DNA of 64,000 bases from contig WNNJ02002305.1 in assembly GCA_012934845.2 (NCBI GenBank), positions 124,001-188,000 of the forward strand, read 5' to 3'. Position 1 is the stretch's first letter. Each line of letters begins with the position of its first letter. The stretch is from Pomphorhynchus laevis. Lineage: Eukaryota; Acanthocephala; Palaeacanthocephala; Echinorhynchida; Pomphorhynchidae. Positions 9,036-18,439 of this stretch are shown here, one piece after another. A program made the translations under genes and the position numbers. Below the pieces are notes generated by a model. That model was given only the letters and a program-made list of their open reading frames with translations, did not search any database and was not told the DNA's origin.

Positions 9036-9770
9036 ATTTGATTATCAAAATAATAATAATTATTAGAATTAAATACACATATATCATCAATATATCGAAA
9101 TATATATTTCATATCTTTATATAATTTAGATTTATTTTTTTAAACAGTTATGAACAAATTCACATTCTATAAAGCTTAAATATCGTTACATATAGTTGCA
9201 ATTCTTAAAATTTCATTATTTAATGTATTATATTTTATATTATATGGTATGCATGAATGCTCATGCAAAAATATGTTTCTTGTAAATTTAAATATGTCAT
9301 CTTTACGATATAAATTAATAGTAGTTTTAGTTAATGTTAATTTAATGTTCATATCTAGATATACACCTTCTTTATCATTAATATTGTTTTGTTAAGAATA
9401 AAGCTTTCTGGATAAATTTTTTCACTAATTAAATAAAAATTATTAGAATTAAATACACATATATCATTAATGTATCGAAACATATATTTCATATATTTAT
9501 ATTGTTTAGATTTAGTTTTTACACAGTTATGAACAAATTCATATTCTATAAAGCTTAAAAGCAAGTCAGCTATAATTGGGCTACTATTACCACCCATTGG
9601 AACACCTTTTACTTGTCTAAATATAGATGTCCCGACTTTTAAATAATTTAGATGTCCCTATATTCTAATACATTATATAGTATCTTATTCTAATACAAAT
9701 TATATAATTTATTATCCATCCATAAAAATTTTCCGCTAATGATTTTAAATTTAGTTCTAATATTATTGTG
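9036..9770 (-). pseudogene. Naiad-type PLE reverse transcriptase fragment
   Basis: Two overlapping pieces of the RT C-terminal half. The minus strand around 9597-9400 encodes MGGNSSPIIADLLLSFIEYE and the catalytic RYINDIC block (Asn in place of the first Asp). Around 9350-9200 are further C-terminal segments. The same sequence occurs in longer form at 59112-59704 and 62640-63220. It is truncated and decayed; a second partial repeat of the region begins about 9036, ahead of the longer one. Confidence 0.8.
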
Positions 9771-10039
9771 TTGATTTATATATTTTACTATTTTCTGTTT
9801 GATTGTATTTTTATTTTTTAAATATTTATCTCAAAAATATTTTTAATCATTTACATTTTTTATAATGGAAAATAGTAATAAATCAATATCCAATTGTTTA
9901 ACTTTAAAGCCTTACTGAACAATTATCAAAAGATATTATTTATGATGCATAAATACTTTAAGACATCAGTGACTTTTAAAAACATCATGGTTTTTGAATA
10001 CTTTAAAAAACATCATATGTTATCATAAGTTCGTTTTTC

Positions 10040-10700
10040 TTGGTTAATCTCACTGTTTTCATCAGTTAAATGTTAAGAAGCATAAATTATCTTCGAAGGA
10101 AATTTCTTAAAGTTTTAATACAAAATTTTTTAAACAACGAGGATACGGACACAGATAAATCTCTAGATCGTTTCAAAAATCAAAAATACAAATACGGGAC
10201 GTTCTGCTCAAGGACAAACATCCGAATGCTGAAAAGTCAAATTCTATTGAGACAATAGAACACCACCTAGCATTGAGATTATTAGCAAGAACTCTAAAAA
10301 ACATGGATAAGGATATCAAAGAAAATAATCAATGACTGTGATATATTATCCATATGGCAGAACGATAAAAAACAATGAGTGCATTCATCATACAGAACAT
10401 AACATGCCAAAATCGGCGTCAAAAATTTACAAGGTATATCTAAAAAACGTGGGCATTTAGGATGCAAAACGTGCACTATTATACGTTGAACAAACGCATT
10501 TAAAATCATGGCAACTGAAACCATTTACGCAATAAAAGGGCAATATAATTGCAAGACATCTGAATTGGTTTAGCTTATGCAATGTGAAACATGCAGCAAG
10601 AAATATGTTGGTGATATTAGCACATCACTGAATCTAAGAACGAACAACCACAAAATGATAGTAAATACATAATGATATCCAGAGACAAACAATTGATGAT
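10040..10700 (+). pseudogene. PLE GIY-YIG endonuclease fragment
   Basis: The plus strand at about 10450-10660 encodes a Cys-containing segment (RGHLGCKTCTII), then QYNCKTSELV, LMQCETCSKKYVGD and LNLRTNNHK. These are the zinc-ligand region and the Y-L-I / Y-V-G and R...H blocks of the C-terminal GIY-YIG endonuclease of canonical PLEs. It is broken and lacks a recognisable RT; it resembles the first PLE (1790-3040) more than the Naiad type. The minus-strand frames here are shadows. Confidence 0.7.
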
Positions 10701-10724
10701 TGTTGAGACAATCATTAATTTATT

Positions 10725-12780
10725 GAACATTAATTGATTGAAAATCCAGAGACAAACAGATTGCGCACGCACAGATATGCGTGCGCAGACCCGAGAAGAA
10801 AGTGGAACGACGGATTTGGAGGTGCCCGGGAGTTGACCCCAGGAGTAAAGGATATCCGTAACAGATAGATCCCTACTCCTGAAGTTACACCAAGGCGGGA
10901 TTGGTTGAGGTGATTGAGTGGCTCCATAGTTGTGTAGGGCTAGTGACTTCTCCAAAACTTCATCAAGGTCTACATTCCCTATCCAACCCAATGCTCTATC
11001 CTTCCAGCAAACAAACTTCTCCTTCTTGAATATCTTTTAAAAGGAAGACTGAGAAGGATTAAGACGAGCAATACTCGTCCTATCCTTACTCAGCTGGAAC
11101 CTATATCTAGTTCTCCAGTATTCATTCGAGAGAGCCTGTCTGGCAGAAACAGAGAGATTAGGAAGGTTCAGCAATTTCGCTAGGACCTTGAGCTTCGTTG
11201 GAGTATGATTGTATATACGACCTTTATAAGTAGTCGATAAAATCGCGTTAGCTTGCGAAAAGAGGTAGGTATTAAATTCGGTCAGACTCTCATTTCCTAT
11301 TCTGGGAAAGAGTTGGATAGCCGCTTGAAAGAAGGCCACTCTGATCGGATCAAAGTGAAACCTCTTTCGAAGCAACATATCTTCCTAAATTCTCCAACGA
11401 ATTAGGTCATGAGAGGTAGACAATTGCTGGCGCGACTGCTCCGTACAGAGAGGTTTTAACAACCTCGAGCGAAGCTGTAAAATGTCGCGGATAGAATTTG
11501 TTGGTGTGCAATGAAAGGTAGCGGTGGGTGGCTTGTGAATAAGATAACCATTCCTAGCTCTGCGAAGTGATGCGTTGATCCAACGACCAGTTCTTTCGTT
11601 AAAGTCTCCAAGTGTCGTGTCATAGCCGTTGTTGATAATACTATCCGGGAGGTCACTGTTTTTGTGAATCTCCCCTGAACGGATGCAGACATTGGCTAGA
11701 CTGAGGCGTTTACCGTTCTTACAGAGTGAAACTACCACACAAGACATGGCTGGACATGACTAGTTTAATAGGAGGGAGAACCTTAAAGAGTACTTAACTA
11801 AGGTCAAGAGTCCTTGAGATGAAGAGGAGTGAGGTGGGGTTATGTACGGTGTATAGTGGGAACATATATGCTTTGGGATAAATCGAGTAATATCCTGGGG
11901 GAGACGGATAGACCGCGTCTCCTGAAGGACTATAATATATGCATATCTACCGGATATAATTCTAAGGGCAGAATCACCTCCAGAATTCCACTGAAGAATA
12001 TTCAGTGAAAAAGGCTCACGAGTACTCTGCATTGTGATGGATTAGTTGGATGTGGGATTGCCCACCTAGACAGAGCTAGGAACGGGAATTTTCCCCTTCC
12101 CGCCACTAGCACCTTCCATGGTAGGTACTTGTCCATGGGCAGTATCTTCATTTACACTATTCTTCTTGCCCTTGAGCAATTTGCCAAGCTCGATAGGGGG
12201 ATGTCATGAGCCGAAGCCCCCTCTTTTTAGATACTGAAATGGCCACAGACGTTGGGAGGACAGGATTAGTACAGAAAGCTGATAGCACCGTAGTGACCAA
12301 GTCCTCCATTTTCTTAATTGCGGTATCCACTCGCAGATCAACCACCCGCATAAGATCTTCATCCGCCATGCGAAGGGCAGAATGAGAGAAGGATTTTGAC
12401 TTCGGCAGGGCCGACTTGCTGAACTTGCTACTATCGCATTTGAAATGACTACACTTCCTTGCCCAGGCAGAATGGCTCCCCCATAAAATTGGAGCAGGAT
12501 GGGGAGCCATACATTTTTCGCCTGACATCATGGCCTGATAGGCCATCTTATTGCGCAAATAGGCGCAATAAGATGTTAAACATTAAGTGCCTTTCAATAG
12601 GCTTGATTATATTTATAATAGCTAGGTTTTTTAATTTTGGATTGGGAGAAAGTACCTCCCCATCTCCAGTAACAATTGAAAAGTTACTAACCTTCTGATC
12701 AGTAGATTTTTTACCAGAATTTAACTTTATATCTTCTAATTTGCTTAATTTTGCAATCATTTATGTAGAAAAACTGTTTT
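10725..12780 (-). mobile_element. LINE family B copy 1, inverted 5' part
   Basis: Read on the minus strand from 12760: an ORF1 start (about 70 residues with TDQKVSNFSIVTGDGEVLSP, matching ORF1 at 37767), a CCHC-knuckle remnant (GGSHSAWARKC, near 12470), then ORF2. The apurinic-like endonuclease starts near 12032 with FSLNILQWNSGG and VLQETRS and continues with LGDFNERTGRW near 11600. The ORF2 middle region follows (11378-11037, then 10991). Sequence ends before the RT catalytic core. With the plus-strand 3' end at 12955-13392 this makes a classic 5' inversion. Gag-like CCHC ORF1 plus endonuclease-RT places it near the I/Jockey group (tentative). Confidence 0.82.
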
Positions 12781-12954
12781 TTTCTTCATATTCCTTTGAA
12801 GCTACGATACGTTCACTGTTGCGCATTAAATTTCTTTAAAATTCATTTTGCTGTTTGCTACTGGTTATAATACCAATATGGAATTTAAAAATGATGTTAG
12901 ACGTTAATTCTAATTCAAATACAAAAATATATATTGTTTGTATTGAGATGCTGT

Positions 12955-13392
12955 TTAATAAAATAAAATGGATCCTGAAGAAAGCTAGGTGGGCCCTGAA
13001 ACGGGCTCAGCATATGTCATTGAAAGGGGAAACCCAGGTGTGCGCCTTTAGGGTACCTGGGCTATCTCGGGATTAGTCTTCTTTTCGAGAGGACGTCTCT
13101 CTGAGCAAAGACTAAGGTTTTTTAAGCTCCTCATCTCTCGCTTACTCAACATAGTCCGCGCTGACTGGTCTCTTCGGGGGGGGTGAAAGACCCCGGGTGG
13201 TTTATTCGGAAGGCGGAATGTTGGATCAGTTGGGGGCTCAGATGCCCCTGGATTTGATGCCGTGAACATGGAAGAGACTTACACATGCTGTCTTGTTGAT
13301 TTCCTTGTTTTTATACTAACTGACCTGACATTTATTTATTCTTTCACCTGTATTATTTGTTATTAAGAAAATCTTTATTATTAAAATTAAAT
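12955..13392 (+). mobile_element. LINE family B copy 1, 3' end in opposite orientation
   Basis: Homologous to 37310-37640 and 39190-39655: RLKRI-like LKKARWALKRAQHMSLKG, LSRD, then the WW/CWIxWG region and a 3' UTR ending AAGAAAATCTTTATTATTAAA. Together with the inverted block to its left it forms one twin-primed insertion lacking the RT core. Confidence 0.82.
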
Positions 13393-13670
13393 GGTTTACT
13401 TTTTATTTGTATAAATATAAATTACAAAAAAATTTAAAAAATTAATAAAAAATTTTTTATTTTTATAAAATAAAAAATTTTATAAAAATAATTAGAAATT
13501 TTTTCATTAAAAAATTTAATGATTAATTTCATAGACGTATGAGAAAAAAACTATAAACGCGAAAATTTTTAAAAAATAACTTTCTGTCTTCATAAGGTCT
13601 GTAAACTTTTGTCTTTTCACTGTATATATTAAAATATAGTTATATATTTGTATTTTTGAACAAGTTCATT
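13393..13670. other. AT-rich 3' flank of Tudor-SN
   Basis: Low-complexity A/T runs between the LINE B tail and the Tudor-SN stop codon. On the minus strand it is the 3' UTR side of that gene; an AATAAA overlaps the stop region, but in such AT-rich DNA it is weak evidence for a poly(A) site. Confidence 0.5.
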
Positions 13671-16586
13671 TTATTTTTCGTCATCTGTGATTTTGTCGGC
13701 ATCATCAACCCAATTGCAGTAGCTCCAAACACCTATTCTATTCAGTCTTGCTGTATTTTCAAGTTGCCTGTATGATTCGTAAATGCTGCTGGTGCGTAAA
13801 CGTTTAGGCAGCTGCGTCGGTACACAAGATGCGACATATCCGCACTCCATACATTGACTAATTATATCAACATCATTTACTTCAAGTGTTACATATTCAA
13901 TTGAGTCTATATGATAGTAAACTTTGACAGTGAAATGTTCTCCTTGTTCGGAGAATTTGGCAAGTATTCTCTGCACGCCTTGTGTCATATCATCGTCTAT
14001 TACCCGTTTCACAAATGCAAGGCGTATTTGTTTAGCCAGAGGCGGTAATTTTGCGCATTGACAATCATTAGGTATATATCGAAGCTTAGAAACATGAACG
14101 TTTTTCATCGAAGCGCCAGTATCAATAAGGAACAAATCAAAGTTGTCATCTGACAATTTTTGAAGTATTATCGCACGAGCCCAAATGCCCTCTTCCTCAT
14201 TGTTTACCGTAATAATTCTATCCTTTTTAAATTGAACCTTTTCATTCTGCTGTTCATCTTTCGTCATCGAATTCATAATCCTTGACAATTCTAACAAAGG
14301 CTGTCTAGCCTTTTGAACCAGTTGAACATCTTGTACATATACATTCAAACGTTTGTCTGCATTTGAAATAAAGGCATTGTACACATTTATTGGTTGTATT
14401 ACCGATGTTAAAGTGGTTGGCACATCTTGCTTATCAGGTTTATCATTCTCTACAGAAACAACTTCATCAGATAATTTGATATCTTGATTGGTAGTTTTAT
14501 CGTTACTAAATTCGTCATCTTCAATATCGCCGTTATTATCGACATATTTATTTTTCTGTGATAGTTGCTCATTTATAACTTTGGTTGTCCATATACCTCT
14601 CTTTGAGTCCATTGCCTCTTTCTCAATAGCTGCATATCTACTGAACAGCTGAGCATTGGCTTTATGCTGCTGTTGCCCATCACTTGACACAAATTTTGCA
14701 GAATGGTGCAGAATACAGTAGCCATGTTTTAGCAGCATGACTGCTGCGTTTGTGTCTTCTTTGTCTTGCTTAAGCATCATTACACCTTGGAAACAATTAT
14801 GGTTGCGATCTAGTGAGAATATTTGTAAATACACGTCTCTCTGAAGAAAATGTTGCTTAATAAAGTTGACGGCTTTACTACCGATTTCAGCCATCTCGCT
14901 ATCTTCGTCATCTGATCTTGGGCACATAATTCCGATAAGATTTAAGGTAATCAAAGATGTAGAATCAACAAGAAGGTTAAATCTACTTCCTCCTAGAACC
15001 CATTCAACGATAGCAGATAAATATTTTTGTTGACGGAAGATACCCAGTCGCGCTCGCGCCGATTCCCCTCCAAGTTTGACAATATTATTTGATGGCATAA
15101 GCTGAATCGGTTTTGGCTTATCACTACGATTCAGATGCACAGTCTCTGCATTAAGTAAATCAGCATATAGCATACTTCGGTTAACGTCATCGTTACGGTA
15201 TCGTTGAACTGTAGCATATCCCCGTTTCACGAGCTCGGCTGCCACATTAAGCTCATTATAAACTATTGTACAACATACCTTCATACGAGCTGGAGGCTGA
15301 TTCTGCATGAATTTATAATCAATGCTTATATTGCATAGCTTTCCGACTAACCATTTTCTAAGATATTCTCTTATTTCAAATGGAACTGGCAATTGCATAG
15401 CGGAGCTTTTTCCTGTTTCATTGTCCAAAGCATTTTGTGGCATGCGCATAATTCGAATACTAGAAATGAATATTGTCATAAAACGTTTATCCTGAGTTCT
15501 CAAAATTTGCAAGGCTTCGGTACCGTTAGTGTATATTACTGTAGCTTGAAAACTCTGGCCCGGTTCATCCAATCGTTCTATGCTTATGTCATTTGATGGC
15601 TCAATTGAGGCAGGTGTCAATCCATCTTGCGATGAAGCTGCTATTGCCCAGCATCCCCTACGCTCCAACTTTGCAATTTGCTCGGATTTGGTGTAGAATT
15701 CTTTAGATTGAACATATTTAAAGTTCCACTTACAAATCATAACTAATCCCCGTAATAAAAGATGACCTGCGATATCTTGGTTATTTTGCTTAAACAATAG
15801 TGTAGCGTAGCTCGTGTTCTGTGTACCTGTTGGAATATGTAAAATAACTTTTACATCTCTTTGAAGTAGATTACTCTCAGCAAATGCTCTAGCGCTATTA
15901 ATTATTATTGTATCTTGAACATTGTTTACACCGACCAGTTGAACGTTAAGATGAGTAAGTGATGGAAATAGTAAAAGTCTATAATTACAACCATCGCGCA
16001 CATGCTCCACAACAGCGTCAAACTCTTTCGTGCTGTTAGAAAATAATTGTTTGACATCTGCTTCTGCTGACGGATCATATGAAATGCCTTTACCCGAAGA
16101 CCAGATGTTAAGTTTCTTTTCTTTTACAGATTTTTCTAACTCCAACAAAATTCTTGTAAATGGATCATTTAGAGATTGCGACCTGACTACAGCCAGTCCA
16201 CGTACAAGTAATTCAACAGCGACGTTCAAATCCCAATTACGCCCGAGGCACATATAACCAACTTCCTTTTTCGTGTTAGGTATGGTGAAGTTGGCTGCAA
16301 AACTAACAATTTTACCTACAAGATTTCTTCTAAGAAATTCTCTTGCCTCAAAAGAGTATGGTTCGCTTTCAACAAAGTTAAGTTCATTTCCATTTGCAAG
16401 CTTTCGAGCTGGCATGCCTAATTTCGGTACACTGATATGTGATAGACCTACTTTTTTCAATGCGACTACATTAGGATTCGGTGAATTTTTGTCTGGTAAT
16501 CCTTGTAAAACAATGCCATCTTGTAAAATTTGCTTAACTAATCCTGTTATAACGTCTATCGTAGCATTTTCCTCAGTCTGATCCAT
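13671..16586 (-). CDS. SND1: Tudor-SN (SND1-like), single exon, 971 residues
   Basis: Tudor staphylococcal nuclease, a cytoplasmic RNA-binding protein of RISC, stress granules and splicing. It has four tandem SN folds: residues about 15-165 (with SFEAREFLRRNLVGK), 186-315 (VVEHVRDG, LLQRDVKVIL), 342-482 (PFEIREYLRKWLVGK, RYRNDD) and 521-668 (AIVEWVLGGSRFNLLV, FLQRDVYLQI). An acidic linker (about 680-725) follows, then a Tudor core (about 790-845) and a closing half-SN (to about 955, LNRIGVWSY). Start is the first Met of the frame. Length is slightly above the usual 885-940. The ORF has no intron, unlike typical animal SND1 genes. The Tudor segment reads FLIDTGASM where FYIDYGN is usual, so aromatic-cage residues are replaced and methylarginine binding is probably weakened. 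An open 971-codon frame amid wrecked repeats implies selection. It could be the sole ortholog or a retrocopied paralog. Confidence 0.95.
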   Translation of the reverse strand: MDQTEENATIDVITGLVKQILQDGIVLQGLPDKNSPNPNVVALKKVGLSHISVPKLGMPARKLANGNELNFVESEPYSFEAREFLRRNLVGKIVSFAANFTIPNTKKEVGYMCLGRNWDLNVAVELLVRGLAVVRSQSLNDPFTRILLELEKSVKEKKLNIWSSGKGISYDPSAEADVKQLFSNSTKEFDAVVEHVRDGCNYRLLLFPSLTHLNVQLVGVNNVQDTIIINSARAFAESNLLQRDVKVILHIPTGTQNTSYATLLFKQNNQDIAGHLLLRGLVMICKWNFKYVQSKEFYTKSEQIAKLERRGCWAIAASSQDGLTPASIEPSNDISIERLDEPGQSFQATVIYTNGTEALQILRTQDKRFMTIFISSIRIMRMPQNALDNETGKSSAMQLPVPFEIREYLRKWLVGKLCNISIDYKFMQNQPPARMKVCCTIVYNELNVAAELVKRGYATVQRYRNDDVNRSMLYADLLNAETVHLNRSDKPKPIQLMPSNNIVKLGGESARARLGIFRQQKYLSAIVEWVLGGSRFNLLVDSTSLITLNLIGIMCPRSDDEDSEMAEIGSKAVNFIKQHFLQRDVYLQIFSLDRNHNCFQGVMMLKQDKEDTNAAVMLLKHGYCILHHSAKFVSSDGQQQHKANAQLFSRYAAIEKEAMDSKRGIWTTKVINEQLSQKNKYVDNNGDIEDDEFSNDKTTNQDIKLSDEVVSVENDKPDKQDVPTTLTSVIQPINVYNAFISNADKRLNVYVQDVQLVQKARQPLLELSRIMNSMTKDEQQNEKVQFKKDRIITVNNEEEGIWARAIILQKLSDDNFDLFLIDTGASMKNVHVSKLRYIPNDCQCAKLPPLAKQIRLAFVKRVIDDDMTQGVQRILAKFSEQGEHFTVKVYYHIDSIEYVTLEVNDVDIISQCMECGYVASCVPTQLPKRLRTSSIYESYRQLENTARLNRIGVWSYCNWVDDADKITDDEK

Positions 16587-17081
16587 CTAGAAAGCTTTAT
16601 TTCAGTCCATCTATGATTTTGTTTGCGATTACTATGTGGTACTGAATTTTATTCGGTATTATATAACAAAAAATATTGAAAAACGGAATATATTTATCCT
16701 TATTGTTTAACAAAAGGTAAAATGGACAGTCATTGATAAAAGCTTTTACATCTTTTATCGAGTCACAAAAAAACCTTAAAAACGAGTAATATGTACAATT
16801 CCTTGCGGGCTATAAATATATTTTAACGATAGTAAGCATTGTGTTGGCCGTATTAATATGCATTCCGGTAATCAAGACAAGTATTTAATATTATTGAGCT
16901 TCAAACGATTAGAGAAAGATGAATAAAGCACTTTGAGTTTAAACATTCTTGATAACTAACTACTTACAATATAAAAAACACACAAGATAAACAATATACA
17001 ACCTACAATGAGTTTATACAGACCTACAACGAGTTTTAACGACAACGAAAACGCATTTTCAATTTTCATTCACATCTTATT
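16587..17081. other. Intergenic, upstream of Tudor-SN and LINE A1
   Basis: Contains the 5' flank of the Tudor-SN gene (minus strand) and the 5' UTR of LINE A1 (plus strand). No TATA box or other element could be assigned with confidence. Confidence 0.5.
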
Positions 17082-18340
17082 ATGGCAAAGATAATGCTAA
17101 CTAAAAATTTCGGCCAGCAACTCAAGTTTGTTAAGGAAACTTATATCGAAAAGCAAATTCAATGCGACAACAAAGACTGCAAAGTTTGGACTCACGTTGC
17201 TATTCCTTTCACCGACGAGGACAACGTTTTAGGATGAAATTTCTACTGCGGATTCCGTTGTGCTGCTCTCGTTGGTAAGCTAATGAAGAATGACCACTCA
17301 AACGGTGGAGACGTTCTGAACGCTAACAAAACAGATTTGTGCTCAATAAATAAACTTGATGATATATCTCAGTCGACTCAGACCGCTGTTATACATGGAA
17401 CATCAACAAACGACAACATATCTTCCAATCTATCGTCGTCATCCGTTTGCTTACTTACTCATTCGTCATCTATAAAACCCGTTCTTGAAACTTCTCTCAC
17501 ACACTCCTCCTTTAACTACGGATAAAACTTCCCTTAATCTTCATCTTCCTAACAATGCAAACAGTAAAGGCCTTCATCTCGTACCTCATTTTTCCTATTC
17601 ATCCCCACATCTAAATACATCTCATACCTCTTTATTCTCTTCACGTACTCCTTACTGTACCTCTACCGTATCACTTCTCGATAATTTACATACTTCTGTC
17701 AAAATTATCTCCAGTAACATCTCGGTTCAACCTATTCAACAATCCACTTCTGTCACACATGCTCCAACCGTATCACCTATCAATAATTTACATCTTTCCG
17801 TCAAAATCATCTCCAGTAACATCTCCGATCAACCGATTCAACACTCCACTTCTGTCACATATGCTCCAAGCTATCTTAAATCTTCACTTAGCACCCTTGT
17901 AATTCCCACGTTTATCTGCTCTTCTGCCTCTACACCTACCAGGTCCGTCCGTCCACCACCACGTAATCGTTTTCCTTCGCGCGATCGATGCATTATCATA
18001 TCTAATTTAAAGGTTTCCGAATCTGTTTCTCCTCAATGTCATTACGATGATGATGTATCTGCCTTCTATCATCTCAACCATTCTTCCTTATGATAATCCA
18101 AACCCTTTTCAATATTATCGCTCCGGTATCTTTTATCCGTTTAAACAAATTCACAAAATCAAATCTTCTTAGTCTTTCACTCCTAAAAATCGTTTTCCGA
18201 AATAGTTCACATGCATCTTTGGTACTCTCCCAACCTTTTAAACTTCTTACCACTTCGTATACATGTCGTATCTTTCCTGACCGCTCTATTCTGATATTGC
18301 CCAGCTCAATTTAGCTCGCATTGAGAAATATCGACGTGAA
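17082..18340 (+). pseudogene. LINE A1 ORF1 with PHD-like zinc finger
   Basis: The first about 65 codons encode QCDNKDCKVWTHVAIPF then NFYCGFRCAALV, a C-x4-C...W-x-H...C-x3-C pattern like the PHD-type finger of some CR1/L2 ORF1 proteins. A Ser/Thr/Pro-rich low-complexity stretch follows (17400-18000) with a repeated block (NNLHLSVKIISSNIS type) present twice. The nucleic-acid chaperone role is known for other LINE ORF1 proteins and only inferred here. Confidence 0.6.
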
Positions 18341-18439
18341 ACAAACGGCGGGTCAACCTTATCAATGTGTCAAATAAACGGAAATCTTCACGTTGTACAC
18401 ACAAGGCCAAAAATCCAATGGCGTCACATCTTTCCCCCT

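Noticed and set aside
10040-10080. CTGATGA on the minus strand just before the PLE endonuclease fragment as a hammerhead
   Set aside because: No GAAA follows a paired stem II within a reasonable distance, so only one core word is present.
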